58,937 bases of DNA from Albidovulum sp. (GTDB lineage Bacteria; Pseudomonadota; Alphaproteobacteria; Rhodobacterales; Rhodobacteraceae): the NCBI GenBank assembly GCA_015491895.1, contig WFVA01000097.1, positions 1 to 58,937 of the forward strand, read 5' to 3'. The number at the start of each line of letters is the position of its first letter. The first letter of the stretch is position 1. Shown here in pieces: positions 1-8,301 of the stretch. A program made the translations under genes and the position numbers. The notes beneath the pieces were generated by a model that searched no databases, was not told where the DNA came from, and saw only the letters and a list, made by a program, of their open reading frames with translations.

Positions 1-824
1 GGAAGATCGAAATTCTTCAGGATATTGGCCATGAGGATCGCAGTGGCCCCCTGCCCGTTCGGTGGGTGCTCGAACAGCTCGGCATCCTTGTACTGCCCGA
101 TCACCGGCTCGGTATATTCGCATGCCGTCGCGGCGAAATCTTCCGCCTGATGTGTGCCGCCCGCCGCCTGAAGGCTTGCGAGCATGTCTGCCGCGATCTC
201 GCCAGCGTAAAAGGCGTCCCTGCCTTTCTCCGCGATCAGGCGCAGCGCCTCTGCAAGGGCCGGGGCACGGAAGATCTGCCCCGTGGCGGGCGGATTGCCA
301 TTGATGAGGTAATGCCTGCGCGCCTCCCCCTGCAGGCAATCGGCGGCGCGGGCCCAATCGAAAGCGGTCCGCGGCGCGACCGGCACGCCCTCTTCGCAGT
401 AGCGGACGGCCGGCGCGAGCAATTCGGCAAATTCGAGCCTCCCCCAATCACGCGAAAGCCGCCAGAAGCAATCCACGGCACCGGGGATGGTGACGGCATC
501 GGCGCCGTGAATCGGCATGGCCTTGTGCCCCTCTGCGCGCAGGCGTTCGGGATCAAGCCCCTCCGGCGCGCGCCCCGAGCCATTGAGCGCGATGATGCGA
601 TCCTCGCCGGCGGGTTTCAGCAGCACGAAACAATCGCCGCCGATGCCCGTCATCTGAGGTTCGGCGATTCCGAGCACCAGCGCCGCCGCGATCGCCGCAT
701 CGACAGCATTGCCGCCCCCTTGCAGCATGTCCACGGCCACCTTTGCGGCGAGGGGATGGGATGTGGCGCACATGCCGTTGGTGGCATAGACGGCGGATCG
801 GCCGGGAAGCTGGAAATCACGCAT
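1..824 (-). CDS. ggt: Gamma-glutamyltransferase (partial, N-terminal part)
   Basis: This is the N-terminal 274 residues of a gamma-glutamyltranspeptidase / glutathione hydrolase-like Ntn-hydrolase; the rest lies beyond the left edge. Visible landmarks are ATNGMCATSHPLAA near the N-terminus, GGGNAVDAAIAA and the GIGGDCF stretch, all typical of the family. The autocatalytic threonine that starts the small subunit is not reached. No signal peptide is seen, so a cytoplasmic form acting on gamma-glutamyl compounds or related amides is more likely than periplasmic glutathione breakdown. Two in-frame ATG codons (827 and 824) follow an AGGAG; the second has the better spacing. It is read in the same direction as, and downstream of, the thiolase gene. 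Confidence 0.88.
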   Translation of the reverse strand, partial: MRDFQLPGRSAVYATNGMCATSHPLAAKVAVDMLQGGGNAVDAAIAAALVLGIAEPQMTGIGGDCFVLLKPAGEDRIIALNGSGRAPEGLDPERLRAEGHKAMPIHGADAVTIPGAVDCFWRLSRDWGRLEFAELLAPAVRYCEEGVPVAPRTAFDWARAADCLQGEARRHYLINGNPPATGQIFRAPALAEALRLIAEKGRDAFYAGEIAADMLASLQAAGGTHQAEDFAATACEYTEPVIGQYKDAELFEHPPNGQGATAILMANILKNFDL

Positions 825-853
825 CATCGCACTCCTGAAAGCTTGCTCGGGGT

Positions 854-2032
854 TCAGACGGCTTCGATCGCGAGGGCAATGCCCTGCCCGCCGCCGATGC
901 ACATGGTGATGAGGGCGCGCCTGCCTCCGGTGCGCTTGAGGTGATGAATAGCCTTCACCGTGAGGATCGCGCCGGTGGCCCCCACCGGATGGCCAAGCGC
1001 GATGGCGCCGCCATTCGGATTGACTCGCGCAGGATCGAAGCCCAGCTCCTTCGTCACCGCCAGCGCCTGCGCGGCGAAGGCCTCGTTTGATTCGATCACG
1101 TCGAAATCATCCGTGCCGAGGCCGGTTTCCCCGAAAAGCCGGCGCACGGCCGGAACGGGGCCGATCCCCATGACCTCGGGGGCAACGCCGGCATGGGCGT
1201 AGCCGATGATCCGGGCCTGGGGCGAGCAGCCTGCAGCCTCGGCGGCATCGGCGCGCGCAAGCACCAGCGCCGCGGCGCCATCGTTGATCCCCGAAGCATT
1301 GCCCGCTGTCACCGTGCCGCCCTTGTGGAAGGCAGGCGGCAGGGCGGCAAGCGCTTCGGCCGTCGTGGCCTTTGGGTGCTCATCCGCATCGAAGAGCACC
1401 ACCTCGCGCCGCTTTCGTACCTCCACAGGCACTATTTCATCCCTGAAATACCCTTCGGCAATAGCCCGCGCCGCACGTTTCTGGCTTTCAAGGGCGAAGG
1501 CATCCTGCTCTTCGCGGCTGATCCCATGGCGTTCGGCCACGTTTTCGGCGGTTATCCCCATGTGGCCGCTGCCGAAGGGGCAATTGAGCGTGCCGAGAAG
1601 CATGTCCTGCCCCGCCGCATCGCCCATCTTCCGCCCCCAGCGCGCATCGGGGAGGATATAGGGCGCGCGGCTCATGCTTTCCGCCCCGCCCGCGAGCGCG
1701 AAATCGCCATCCCCCATGGCGAGATTCTGCGCCGCCGAGAGGATGGCCTGCACACCGGATCCGCACAGGCGATTGACATTCATCGCCGGCGTGCTCTCCG
1801 GCACGCCCGCCTTCATGGCGGCCATACGGGCGAGATACATGTCTGCCGGTTCGGTATTGATGACATTGCCGAAGACGGCATGTCCGATCTGATCGGGAGA
1901 AATGCCCGCGCGCCGGATCGCCTCGCGCGCCACAGTCGCGGCAAGTTCCGTCGGGGGGATCGCGGCGAGCGATCCGCTGAAGCTGCCGATCGCAGTCCGT
2001 ATGCCCGACAGGATGACGATATCTTCCAACAT
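854..2032 (-). CDS. Acetyl-CoA acetyltransferase / 3-ketoacyl-CoA thiolase
   Basis: This is a 392-residue thiolase that cleaves or forms acetoacetyl-CoA or longer 3-ketoacyl-CoAs with CoA. The N-terminal nucleophile cysteine is in [10 protein letters not shown], the C-terminal blocks [11 protein letters not shown] and [15 protein letters not shown] carry the active-site histidine, and the second cysteine is in CIGGGQG close to the end. The length is normal. The start is set by homology ([10 protein letters not shown]) and a GGGAAG ribosome site; longer readings would run into the upstream marR gene. Its position beside the homogentisate operon, whose end product is acetoacetate, suggests a role in acetoacetyl-CoA breakdown, but a CoA transferase is not present here. 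Substrate chain length cannot be read from the sequence. Confidence 0.92.
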   Translation of the reverse strand: MLEDIVILSGIRTAIGSFSGSLAAIPPTELAATVAREAIRRAGISPDQIGHAVFGNVINTEPADMYLARMAAMKAGVPESTPAMNVNRLCGSGVQAILSAAQNLAMGDGDFALAGGAESMSRAPYILPDARWGRKMGDAAGQDMLLGTLNCPFGSGHMGITAENVAERHGISREEQDAFALESQKRAARAIAEGYFRDEIVPVEVRKRREVVLFDADEHPKATTAEALAALPPAFHKGGTVTAGNASGINDGAAALVLARADAAEAAGCSPQARIIGYAHAGVAPEVMGIGPVPAVRRLFGETGLGTDDFDVIESNEAFAAQALAVTKELGFDPARVNPNGGAIALGHPVGATGAILTVKAIHHLKRTGGRRALITMCIGGGQGIALAIEAV

Positions 2033-2042
2033 GTTTCTTCCC

Positions 2043-2507
2043 TCATTGTGCATCGGCTGCTCCGGCCGCATTCTCCTGATGCGTTTCTTCGGCAAGAAGC
2101 CTTTCCAGCGCGGCGCGGAAACAGCCGGCCTCGGGGCCGAGCGCCGCCAGCACCCTTTCCTCATAGGCCCGCGCCATCGGTGTGATTTCCTCCACCATGG
2201 CCCGGCCTTCATCCGTCAATGCGAGTTCCACGAGCCTTCGATCAGCAGGGTTCAGCCTTTTCGAGATGTAACCTGCCTTCTCGAGGCGTGCGGCGGCGCG
2301 GCTCACCTTGGATTTGTCCATGTCCACCTTCTGGTGGATTTCGCGCACGCTCACCGATCCGGCTTGCGAAAGATGCGCGATCACGCGCCACTCGGGAATG
2401 GAGATGCCGAATTTCTGCCGATAAAGCGAAGCAAATTCCCGGCTCACCCGGCTCGAAAGCACCGCAAGCTGATAGGGAAGGAACGCATCGAGATCGAATT
2501 TCGCCAT
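2043..2507 (-). CDS. MarR-family regulator, probable repressor of the homogentisate operon
   Basis: This is a 154-residue winged-helix MarR protein. The core reads [12 protein letters not shown], then [30 protein letters not shown] (recognition helix, about residues 55-80, quoted only in outline) and the wing [16 protein letters not shown]. The ATG at 2507 is chosen because the family begins this close to the helix bundle; longer readings enter the divergent promoter. It lies 141 bases from divergently read hmgA and 10 bases before the thiolase gene, so it is probably cotranscribed with the thiolase. By location and family it is a likely HmgR-like repressor responding to an aromatic intermediate. 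That role is inferred. Confidence 0.85.
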   Translation of the reverse strand: MAKFDLDAFLPYQLAVLSSRVSREFASLYRQKFGISIPEWRVIAHLSQAGSVSVREIHQKVDMDKSKVSRAAARLEKAGYISKRLNPADRRLVELALTDEGRAMVEEITPMARAYEERVLAALGPEAGCFRAALERLLAEETHQENAAGAADAQ

Positions 2508-2562
2508 GGGCCTACCGCATATTCCGCCGATCATTTCCCGCAAGAGGCCATGGATTGCCACC

Positions 2563-2609
2563 GGTTGCAAGGGCAGGCGATTGACTTCATTGCACTTGCA
2601 ACGATACCT
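2563..2609 (+). promoter_or_regulatory. hmgA promoter with a palindromic operator
   Basis: TTGACT at 2581-2586 and a weak ATACCT at 2604-2609 are separated by 17 bases and form a plausible sigma-70 promoter for hmgA. Inside the spacer lies TTGCACTTGCAA (2590-2601), a TTGCA/TGCAA dyad of the kind bound by MarR dimers. A related half-site, GGTTGCAAG, is at 2563-2571. A repressor on the dyad would block RNA polymerase directly. Confidence 0.5.
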
Positions 2610-2648
2610 TCCGCCGAGGCAACTGAGATGAATTGGGGAGGACAAGCC

Positions 2649-4010
2649 ATGAAGGATCAGGAAGTTTCGCAGCGGATGACCGTGGCGCCCACGCCCTGCG
2701 GCACCACCGAGGGCTACATGCCCGGCTTCGGCAACGATTTCGAAACCGAAGCCCTTCCCGGCGCGCTGCCCCAGGGCCAGAACAGCCCCCAGCGCTGCAA
2801 TTACGGCCTCTATGCCGAGCAGCTTTCCGGCACCGCCTTTACCGCGCCCCGGGGCCAGAACGAGCGCACCTGGTGCTATCGCATCCGCCCTTCGGTGCAG
2901 CACACGGGCCGCTTCAGGAAGATCGAGCTTCCCTACTGGAAATCGGCGCCCAATATCGATCCTGACGTGATCTCGCTTGGCCAGTATCGCTGGGATCCCG
3001 TGCCCCACAGCGATGAGCCGCTCACATTCCTCACCGGCATGCGCACCATGACGACGGCGGGTGACGTGAATACCCAGGTGGGCATGGCGAGCCATATCTA
3101 TCTGATCAATGAGTCGATGGAGGACGAATATTTCTTCTCCGCCGACAGCGAGCTTCTGATCGTGCCTCAGGAGGGACGGCTTCGCTTCTGCACCGAATTG
3201 GGCATCATCGATCTAGAGCCCAAGGAAATCGCCATCCTGCCGCGGGGCATGGTCTTCCGGGTTGAGGTGCTGGAAGGCCCCGCGCGCGGCTTTGTTTGCG
3301 AGAACTACGGGCAGAAATTCGATCTGCCCTCGCGCGGGCCGATCGGGGCCAATTGCCTCGCCAACCCCCGCGATTTCAAGACACCCGTCGCCGCTTTCGA
3401 GGATCGCGAGGTGCCAAGCCGCGTGGTGGTGAAATGGGGCGGGCAATTCCATGAGACGGAAATCGGCCACAGCCCGCTCGATGTGGTGGCCTGGCATGGC
3501 AACTATGCCGCCTGCAAATACGATCTGCGCACCTTCTCGCCGGTGGGCGCGATCCTGTTCGATCACCCCGATCCCTCGATCTTCACCGTGCTCACCGCGC
3601 CCTCGGGCACGCCGGGCACCGCCAATATCGATTTCGTGCTGTTTCGCGAGCGCTGGATGGTGGCCGAGCACACCTTCCGCCCGCCGTGGTATCACAAGAA
3701 CATCATGTCGGAGCTGATGGGCAACATCTACGGCATCTACGATGCCAAGCCCGAGGGCTTCGTGCCCGGCGGCATGAGCCTGCACAACATGATGATCCCC
3801 CACGGCCCCGATCTCAACGCCTTCGAAGCGGCCACGACCATGGAACTGAAGCCCGAGAAGCTCGACAACACCATGCAGTTCATGTTCGAAACCCGCTTCC
3901 CACAGCATCTGACCGAATTCGCCGCGAAGGAGGCGCCGCTTCAGGATGACTATATCGATTGCTGGAAAGATCTGGAAAAGAAATTCGATGGCACGCCGGG
4001 CGAGAAATGA
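2649..4010 (+). CDS. hmgA: Homogentisate 1,2-dioxygenase
   Basis: This enzyme opens the ring of homogentisate with O2 to give maleylacetoacetate, the central step of tyrosine/phenylalanine breakdown. It has 453 residues, a normal length. [20 protein letters not shown] near the N-terminus is a family signature. The C-terminal block [12 protein letters not shown] followed by [12 protein letters not shown] supplies the two histidines and the glutamate that bind Fe(II). A GGGAGG sits eight bases before the ATG at 2649. It is first in a tight rightward operon with fahA, an MBL-fold gene, an FAD hydroxylase and a DUF2783 gene, and is preceded by an operator-like dyad. Confidence 0.97.
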   Translation: MKDQEVSQRMTVAPTPCGTTEGYMPGFGNDFETEALPGALPQGQNSPQRCNYGLYAEQLSGTAFTAPRGQNERTWCYRIRPSVQHTGRFRKIELPYWKSAPNIDPDVISLGQYRWDPVPHSDEPLTFLTGMRTMTTAGDVNTQVGMASHIYLINESMEDEYFFSADSELLIVPQEGRLRFCTELGIIDLEPKEIAILPRGMVFRVEVLEGPARGFVCENYGQKFDLPSRGPIGANCLANPRDFKTPVAAFEDREVPSRVVVKWGGQFHETEIGHSPLDVVAWHGNYAACKYDLRTFSPVGAILFDHPDPSIFTVLTAPSGTPGTANIDFVLFRERWMVAEHTFRPPWYHKNIMSELMGNIYGIYDAKPEGFVPGGMSLHNMMIPHGPDLNAFEAATTMELKPEKLDNTMQFMFETRFPQHLTEFAAKEAPLQDDYIDCWKDLEKKFDGTPGEK

Positions 4011-4059
4011 GCCATACTGCGCGCAACGTGCGAAAACCCGAGCCTGAAAGAGCCCGCGC

Positions 4060-5313
4060 ATGGCACTGATGAAATCCTGGGTGGCGAGCGCCAACAGCGA
4101 AGAGAGCGGTTTCCCGCTGAACAACCTGCCCTATGGCGTGTTTGCGCATGCGGGCGGGTCTGCACATTGCGGGGTCGCGATCGGCGATCAGATACTTGAT
4201 CTGACGGCCCTTGAAGCCGCCAGCCAGCTCGGGCTTTTCGATACGCGGCTTTTCGATCGCGGGGGGTGGAATGCCTTCATGGCCGAAGGGCCGGAGGCTT
4301 GGGCGAAGCTGCGCCGCTGGCTGATCGGGGCGCTGGGTGAAAATTCGCCCATTCAGGCCTTGTTGGAGCCTTACATGGTGGCACAGAGCGCGGTTACCAT
4401 GCAGCTTCCCTTCCAGATCTCGGAGTTTACCGATTTCTATGCCGGGCGTCACCACGCGGAGAATGTGGGCACCATGTTCCGCGGGCCGGAGAACGCCCTG
4501 CCGCCCAACTGGCTCAACATGCCGATCGGCTACAATGGCCGGGCCTCTTCGGTGGTGGTTTCAGGCACGCCAGTGCGCCGCCCCTGGGGGCAGGTGAAGC
4601 CGGCCGATGCCGATGCCCCGATCCTTGCTCCGAGCCGGCGCTTCGATTTCGAGCTTGAGATAGGCGCTATTGTCGGGCAGCCATCGAGCGGCCCGGTGAC
4701 GGTGGCAGAGGCCGATCGGATGATCTTCGGATATGTGTTGCTGAACGATTGGTCGGCGCGCGATATCCAGGCTTGGGAATACCAGCCGCTCGGCCCTTTC
4801 CAGGCCAAGGCCACGGCAACCTCCATCAGCCCGTGGATCGTCACCAGGGCGGCGTTGGAGCCTTTCCGGGCTCCCACGCCACCCCGCGAGGGGCCGCTCC
4901 TGCCCTATCTGCAGGAACCCGGGCCAATGCTCTACGATATCGATCTCGAGGTGGCGCTGCGCCCCGAAGGAAAGGGCGAAACCACGATCGCCCGCACCAA
5001 CATGCGTGCGCTTTACTATTCACCGGCGCAGCAACTGGCACACCATACCCTCTCGGGTTGCCCGATGCGGGTGGGCGATCTTCTGGGAACGGGCACGATC
5101 TCCGGCCCGGAGCGGGAAAGCCGCGGCTCCATGCTGGAGCTGAGCTGGGGGGGGAAAGAGCCTCTGACATTGCCCGAAAGCGGGGAAGTTCGCAGCTTTC
5201 TCGAAGATGGCGATACCGTGACCCTGAAAGGTGCGGCCCGGGGCGCGGGATACAGGATTGGTTTCGGCGAGTGCAGCGGCACGCTCATGCCCGCATCGCC
5301 GGCCGCCTCATGA
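4060..5313 (+). CDS. fahA: Fumarylacetoacetase
   Basis: This enzyme hydrolyses fumarylacetoacetate to fumarate and acetoacetate, the last step of homogentisate breakdown. It has 417 residues. FTDFYAGRHHAENVGTMFRG-like sequence near residue 125 carries the metal-binding aspartate and catalytic histidine. The following blocks FDFELEIGAIVG and NDWSARDIQAWEYQPLGPF carry the further acidic metal ligands and the substrate loop. It starts 49 bases after hmgA. No maleylacetoacetate isomerase gene (glutathione-dependent, zeta-class GST type) lies between or beside them, so the cis-trans isomerisation must be done by a gene elsewhere, by non-enzymatic glutathione chemistry, or by an operon member of unknown function. 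Confidence 0.97.
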   Translation: MALMKSWVASANSEESGFPLNNLPYGVFAHAGGSAHCGVAIGDQILDLTALEAASQLGLFDTRLFDRGGWNAFMAEGPEAWAKLRRWLIGALGENSPIQALLEPYMVAQSAVTMQLPFQISEFTDFYAGRHHAENVGTMFRGPENALPPNWLNMPIGYNGRASSVVVSGTPVRRPWGQVKPADADAPILAPSRRFDFELEIGAIVGQPSSGPVTVAEADRMIFGYVLLNDWSARDIQAWEYQPLGPFQAKATATSISPWIVTRAALEPFRAPTPPREGPLLPYLQEPGPMLYDIDLEVALRPEGKGETTIARTNMRALYYSPAQQLAHHTLSGCPMRVGDLLGTGTISGPERESRGSMLELSWGGKEPLTLPESGEVRSFLEDGDTVTLKGAARGAGYRIGFGECSGTLMPASPAAS

Positions 5314-5439
5314 GAAATGTGGCGGGCAGGAAAAACCGTGCCCTGCTATCATGGGCAAGAAGATGCTGGAAAGAAGATGTTGGAATCATGTCGGCCGGCA
5401 ACTGCGGCAAGACAGGCAAAAAGGCGGGAAAGGAAGAAA

Positions 5440-6390
5440 ATGGCCAAGGCATTTGCGTCACAGGGCGATCTTGAGGAAAAGAAGACGAGCTTCACCGAGA
5501 TCGGCGAGGGGCTTTGGGCTTTCACGGCCGAGGGTGATCCCAATTCCGGCGTGATCATCGGGGATGACAGCGTGATGGTGATCGAGGCCCAGGCCACGCC
5601 CCGCCTCGCGCAGAAGGTGATCGAGGAAATCCGCAAGGTGACGGACAAGCCCATCACCCATCTGGCGCTCACCCATTATCACGCCGTGCGCGTGCTTGGC
5701 GCTTCCGCCTACGGGGCCGATCAGATCATCATGGGCGAGAAGGCCCGCGCCATGGTGGCCGAGCGCGGCAAGGAGGATTGGGAAAGCGAATTCCAGCGTT
5801 TCCCGCGCCTGTTTCAGGGCCATGAAAGCATCCCCGGCCTCACCTGGCCGACAACGACCTTCAGCGATCGGATGAGTGTCTATCTTGGCGAAAGACGGAT
5901 CGATCTGATGCATCTGGGCCGTGCGCACACGGCCGGCGATATCGTGATTTACGTGCCCGATCAGAACGTGATGTTTACCGGCGATATCGTCGAATACCGC
6001 TCGGCCTGCTATTGCGGCGATGGCCATTTTCGCGATTGGCCCGGCACGCTCGATGCGATTCGCCGCTTCGATCTCGATGCCATCGCGCCCGGGCGCGGCG
6101 ATGCGCTGATCGGCAAGGAGATGGTCAACAAGGCGCTCGATTGCACCGAGGATTTCATCCGCTCGACCTACCGCCCGGCCGCGCGCGTGGCTCATCGGGG
6201 GGGAAGCCTCAAGGAGGCCTGGGATGCTGTGCGCGCCGAATGCGATCCCAAGTTTGGCGATTATGCGATCTATGAGCACTGCCTGCCCTTCAACGTGGCG
6301 CGCGCCCATGATGAGGCACAGGGCATCGATACCCCCAGAATCTGGACAGCCCAGCGCGATCTCGAGATGTGGGAGGCGCTTCAGGGCTGA
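5440..6390 (+). CDS. Metallo-beta-lactamase-fold protein with only one intact metal site
   Basis: This is a 316-residue protein of the MBL superfamily in the homogentisate operon. The expected HxHxDH motif reads HYHAVR (residues 79-84): the first two histidines remain, but the Asp and third His are replaced by Val and Arg. The later AHTAGD (His163) and FTGD (Asp182) ligands are present. The usual final PGHG reads PGRG (Arg219). So the metal-1 ligands and the bridging Asp survive, while the other metal-2 ligands are lost. The ATG at 5440 follows AAAGGAAG; an upstream extension to 5317 lacks family similarity. Its reaction is unknown. The operon suggests an aromatic or maleyl/fumaryl intermediate, perhaps as a hydrolase, isomerase or lyase. 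Confidence 0.85.
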   Translation: MAKAFASQGDLEEKKTSFTEIGEGLWAFTAEGDPNSGVIIGDDSVMVIEAQATPRLAQKVIEEIRKVTDKPITHLALTHYHAVRVLGASAYGADQIIMGEKARAMVAERGKEDWESEFQRFPRLFQGHESIPGLTWPTTTFSDRMSVYLGERRIDLMHLGRAHTAGDIVIYVPDQNVMFTGDIVEYRSACYCGDGHFRDWPGTLDAIRRFDLDAIAPGRGDALIGKEMVNKALDCTEDFIRSTYRPAARVAHRGGSLKEAWDAVRAECDPKFGDYAIYEHCLPFNVARAHDEAQGIDTPRIWTAQRDLEMWEALQG

Positions 6391-6413
6391 CCCGGCAGAA
6401 AGGAGCCGAAAAG

Positions 6414-8027
6414 ATGGCCGAAAGGATATTCGAAATACCCCTCTATCCCTACAGGCGCAGCCGCGATCAGGATGCGAGCGCACCGGTGCGCCATCCGGTG
6501 GTGGTCGTCGGGGCGGGGCCGGTGGGGCTGGCGGCGGCCATCGATCTCGCGCTTCAGGATGTGCCGGTGGTGGTGCTCGATGATAACGAGAAGGTATCCT
6601 TCGGCTCGCGCGCCATCTGCTTTGCCAAGCGCCCGCTCGAGATCCTCGATCGCCTCGGCTGCGGCGAGGAAATGGCCGCGAAAGGGGTGCAATGGGATAC
6701 CGGCAAGGTCTTTTGCCGCGATCACGAGATCTATGCCTTCAGGCTGCTTGAGGAAGAGGGGCACAAGTTCCCCGCCTTCATCAACCTTCAGCAATATCAC
6801 CTGGAGCGCTATCTGGTGGAGCGCCTGCGCGCGCTTCAGGCCGAGGGAAAGCCGGTGGATCTGCGCGGGAAGAACAAGGTGGATGCCATCGGCCGGCACG
6901 AAGATCACGTGACGCTGGAAATCACCACGCCCGAAGGCCCCTACAATCTGGAAGCTGAATGGCTGATTGCTTGTGACGGAGCCAATTCATCCATGCGCCG
7001 TATGCTGGGGATCGATTTCGTGGGGCAGGTCTTCGAGGATAATTTCCTGATTGCCGATGTGGTGATGGAGGCCGATTTCCCCTCCGAGCGGTGGTTCTGG
7101 TTCGATCCGCCTTTCAACCCGGAGCAATCGGCGCTTCTGCACAAGCAGCCAGACAATCTCTGGCGCATCGATTTTCAACTTGGTTGGGATATCGACCGGG
7201 AGAAGGAGCTTCGCCCCGAAAATATCGATCGGCGCCTGCGCGCCATGCTCGGCGATGACATCGAATATGAGCTCGAGTGGTCCTCCATCTACACCTTCCA
7301 GTGCCGCCGGATGGAGAAATTCCGCCATGGCCGGGTTCTGTTTGCCGGCGATGCGGCGCATCAGGTATCGCCTTTCGGTGCGCGCGGCGCCAATTCCGGC
7401 TTTCAGGATACCGACAATCTGGTGTGGAAGCTGAAGCTGGTGCTGGAAGGCCATGCGCCGGAGGCCCTGCTTGAGAGCTACAACGAAGAGCGCGTGATGG
7501 CCGCCGATGAAAACATCCTCAATTCCACCCGCTCCACCGATTTCATCACTCCGAAAAGCGAAACAAGCCGGATCTTCCGCGATGCCGTCCTGGATCTGGC
7601 CGCGCATCACGATTTCGCCCGCCCGTTGATAAATACCGGCCGCCTCTCCGTGCCGGCCACATATGACGGATCGGCGCTGAACGGGCCTGATGCCGATGGC
7701 CTGCCCCGCGCCCTGCGCCCCGGCGCCCCGGCCGTGGATGCGCCCCTGAAGGAAGGCTGGCTTCTGGAGCGCCTCGGCAACCGTTTCCAGCTGCTGGCCA
7801 TCGGCACGGCGGCCGAAAAGGGGCTGGAGCTTGGCGGGGTTGAGATCGAGACCATCCATCTTTCGCCCGATGAAAGCCCCGAACTGGCGGCGCGCTATCT
7901 CGGGGATGCGCAATCCGCCGTCTATCTGCTGCGCCCGGATCAGCATGTGGCCGCGCGCTGGCGGGCATTCGATCGCCGGGCGGTGCTGGAGGCACTCGCC
8001 CGCGCCACCGCTCAAGGGGAGGCCTGA
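6414..8027 (+). CDS. FAD-dependent aromatic hydroxylase (MhpA/PheA-like group A monooxygenase)
   Basis: This 537-residue flavoprotein has an N-terminal dinucleotide fold with GAGPVG at residues 33-38 and an acidic strand end (VVVLDDNE). It has the second FAD motif GDAAHQVSPFGARGANSGFQD typical of phenol / 3-(3-hydroxyphenyl)propionate hydroxylases (only an outline is quoted), and a C-terminal thioredoxin-like region with HVAARW. Such enzymes use NAD(P)H and O2 to hydroxylate a phenolic ring. In this operon a plausible job is to make homogentisate from a monohydroxyphenylacetate or similar acid. The substrate is inferred, not shown. AAAGGAG precedes the ATG at 6414, 23 bases after the MBL-fold gene. 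Confidence 0.88.
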   Translation: MAERIFEIPLYPYRRSRDQDASAPVRHPVVVVGAGPVGLAAAIDLALQDVPVVVLDDNEKVSFGSRAICFAKRPLEILDRLGCGEEMAAKGVQWDTGKVFCRDHEIYAFRLLEEEGHKFPAFINLQQYHLERYLVERLRALQAEGKPVDLRGKNKVDAIGRHEDHVTLEITTPEGPYNLEAEWLIACDGANSSMRRMLGIDFVGQVFEDNFLIADVVMEADFPSERWFWFDPPFNPEQSALLHKQPDNLWRIDFQLGWDIDREKELRPENIDRRLRAMLGDDIEYELEWSSIYTFQCRRMEKFRHGRVLFAGDAAHQVSPFGARGANSGFQDTDNLVWKLKLVLEGHAPEALLESYNEERVMAADENILNSTRSTDFITPKSETSRIFRDAVLDLAAHHDFARPLINTGRLSVPATYDGSALNGPDADGLPRALRPGAPAVDAPLKEGWLLERLGNRFQLLAIGTAAEKGLELGGVEIETIHLSPDESPELAARYLGDAQSAVYLLRPDQHVAARWRAFDRRAVLEALARATAQGEA

Positions 8028-8028
8028 G

Positions 8029-8235
8029 ATGGCAAAACTCGAAACATCGCCCAACATCCCTGCCGCCGATGAATTCTTCGCCGCATTGCTCGCGGCCCAT
8101 GAGGGGCTGAGCAAGGAGGAATCCGACGCCTTGAATGCGCGCCTGATCCTCATCCTCGCCAATCATCTGGGCGATATGGAGGTGCTGGAGGAGGCGCTGA
8201 AGATCGCCAGGAACCCGGGTGCTGCATCCGGGTAG
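8029..8235 (+). CDS. DUF2783-like small protein
   Basis: This is a 68-residue acidic, helical protein (FFAALLAAHEGLSKEESDALNARLILILANHLGD). It begins one base after the hydroxylase stop, with the ribosome site AGGGGAGG inside the end of the hydroxylase gene, so the two are translationally coupled. Similar small proteins accompany this class of hydroxylase in other alphaproteobacteria; I recall the family as DUF2783, without a search. Two amphipathic helices and tight coupling suggest a small subunit or stability factor for the hydroxylase. No cysteine or metal motif is visible. The function is unknown. Confidence 0.75.
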   Translation: MAKLETSPNIPAADEFFAALLAAHEGLSKEESDALNARLILILANHLGDMEVLEEALKIARNPGAASG

Positions 8236-8240
8236 GCATG

Positions 8241-8274
8241 AAAACGGCCCGGCACATCATTCGTGCCGGGCCGT
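8241..8274 (-). terminator. Rho-independent terminator of serA (possibly bidirectional)
   Basis: There is a perfect 12-bp inverted repeat, ACGGCCCGGCAC / GTGCCGGGCCGT, with a 7-base loop. Read leftward it is followed by a run of four T, as expected for a terminator of serA. It lies between the convergent ends of the homogentisate operon and serA and may stop both. Confidence 0.8.
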
Positions 8275-8301
8275 GACGGGAAGCTCAATTCCAGGCAAGC
8301 A

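Noticed and set aside
5317-5439. A 41-codon N-terminal extension of the MBL-fold protein
   Set aside because: There is no ribosome site at 5317, the extension looks like random translated spacer, and a good site precedes 5440.
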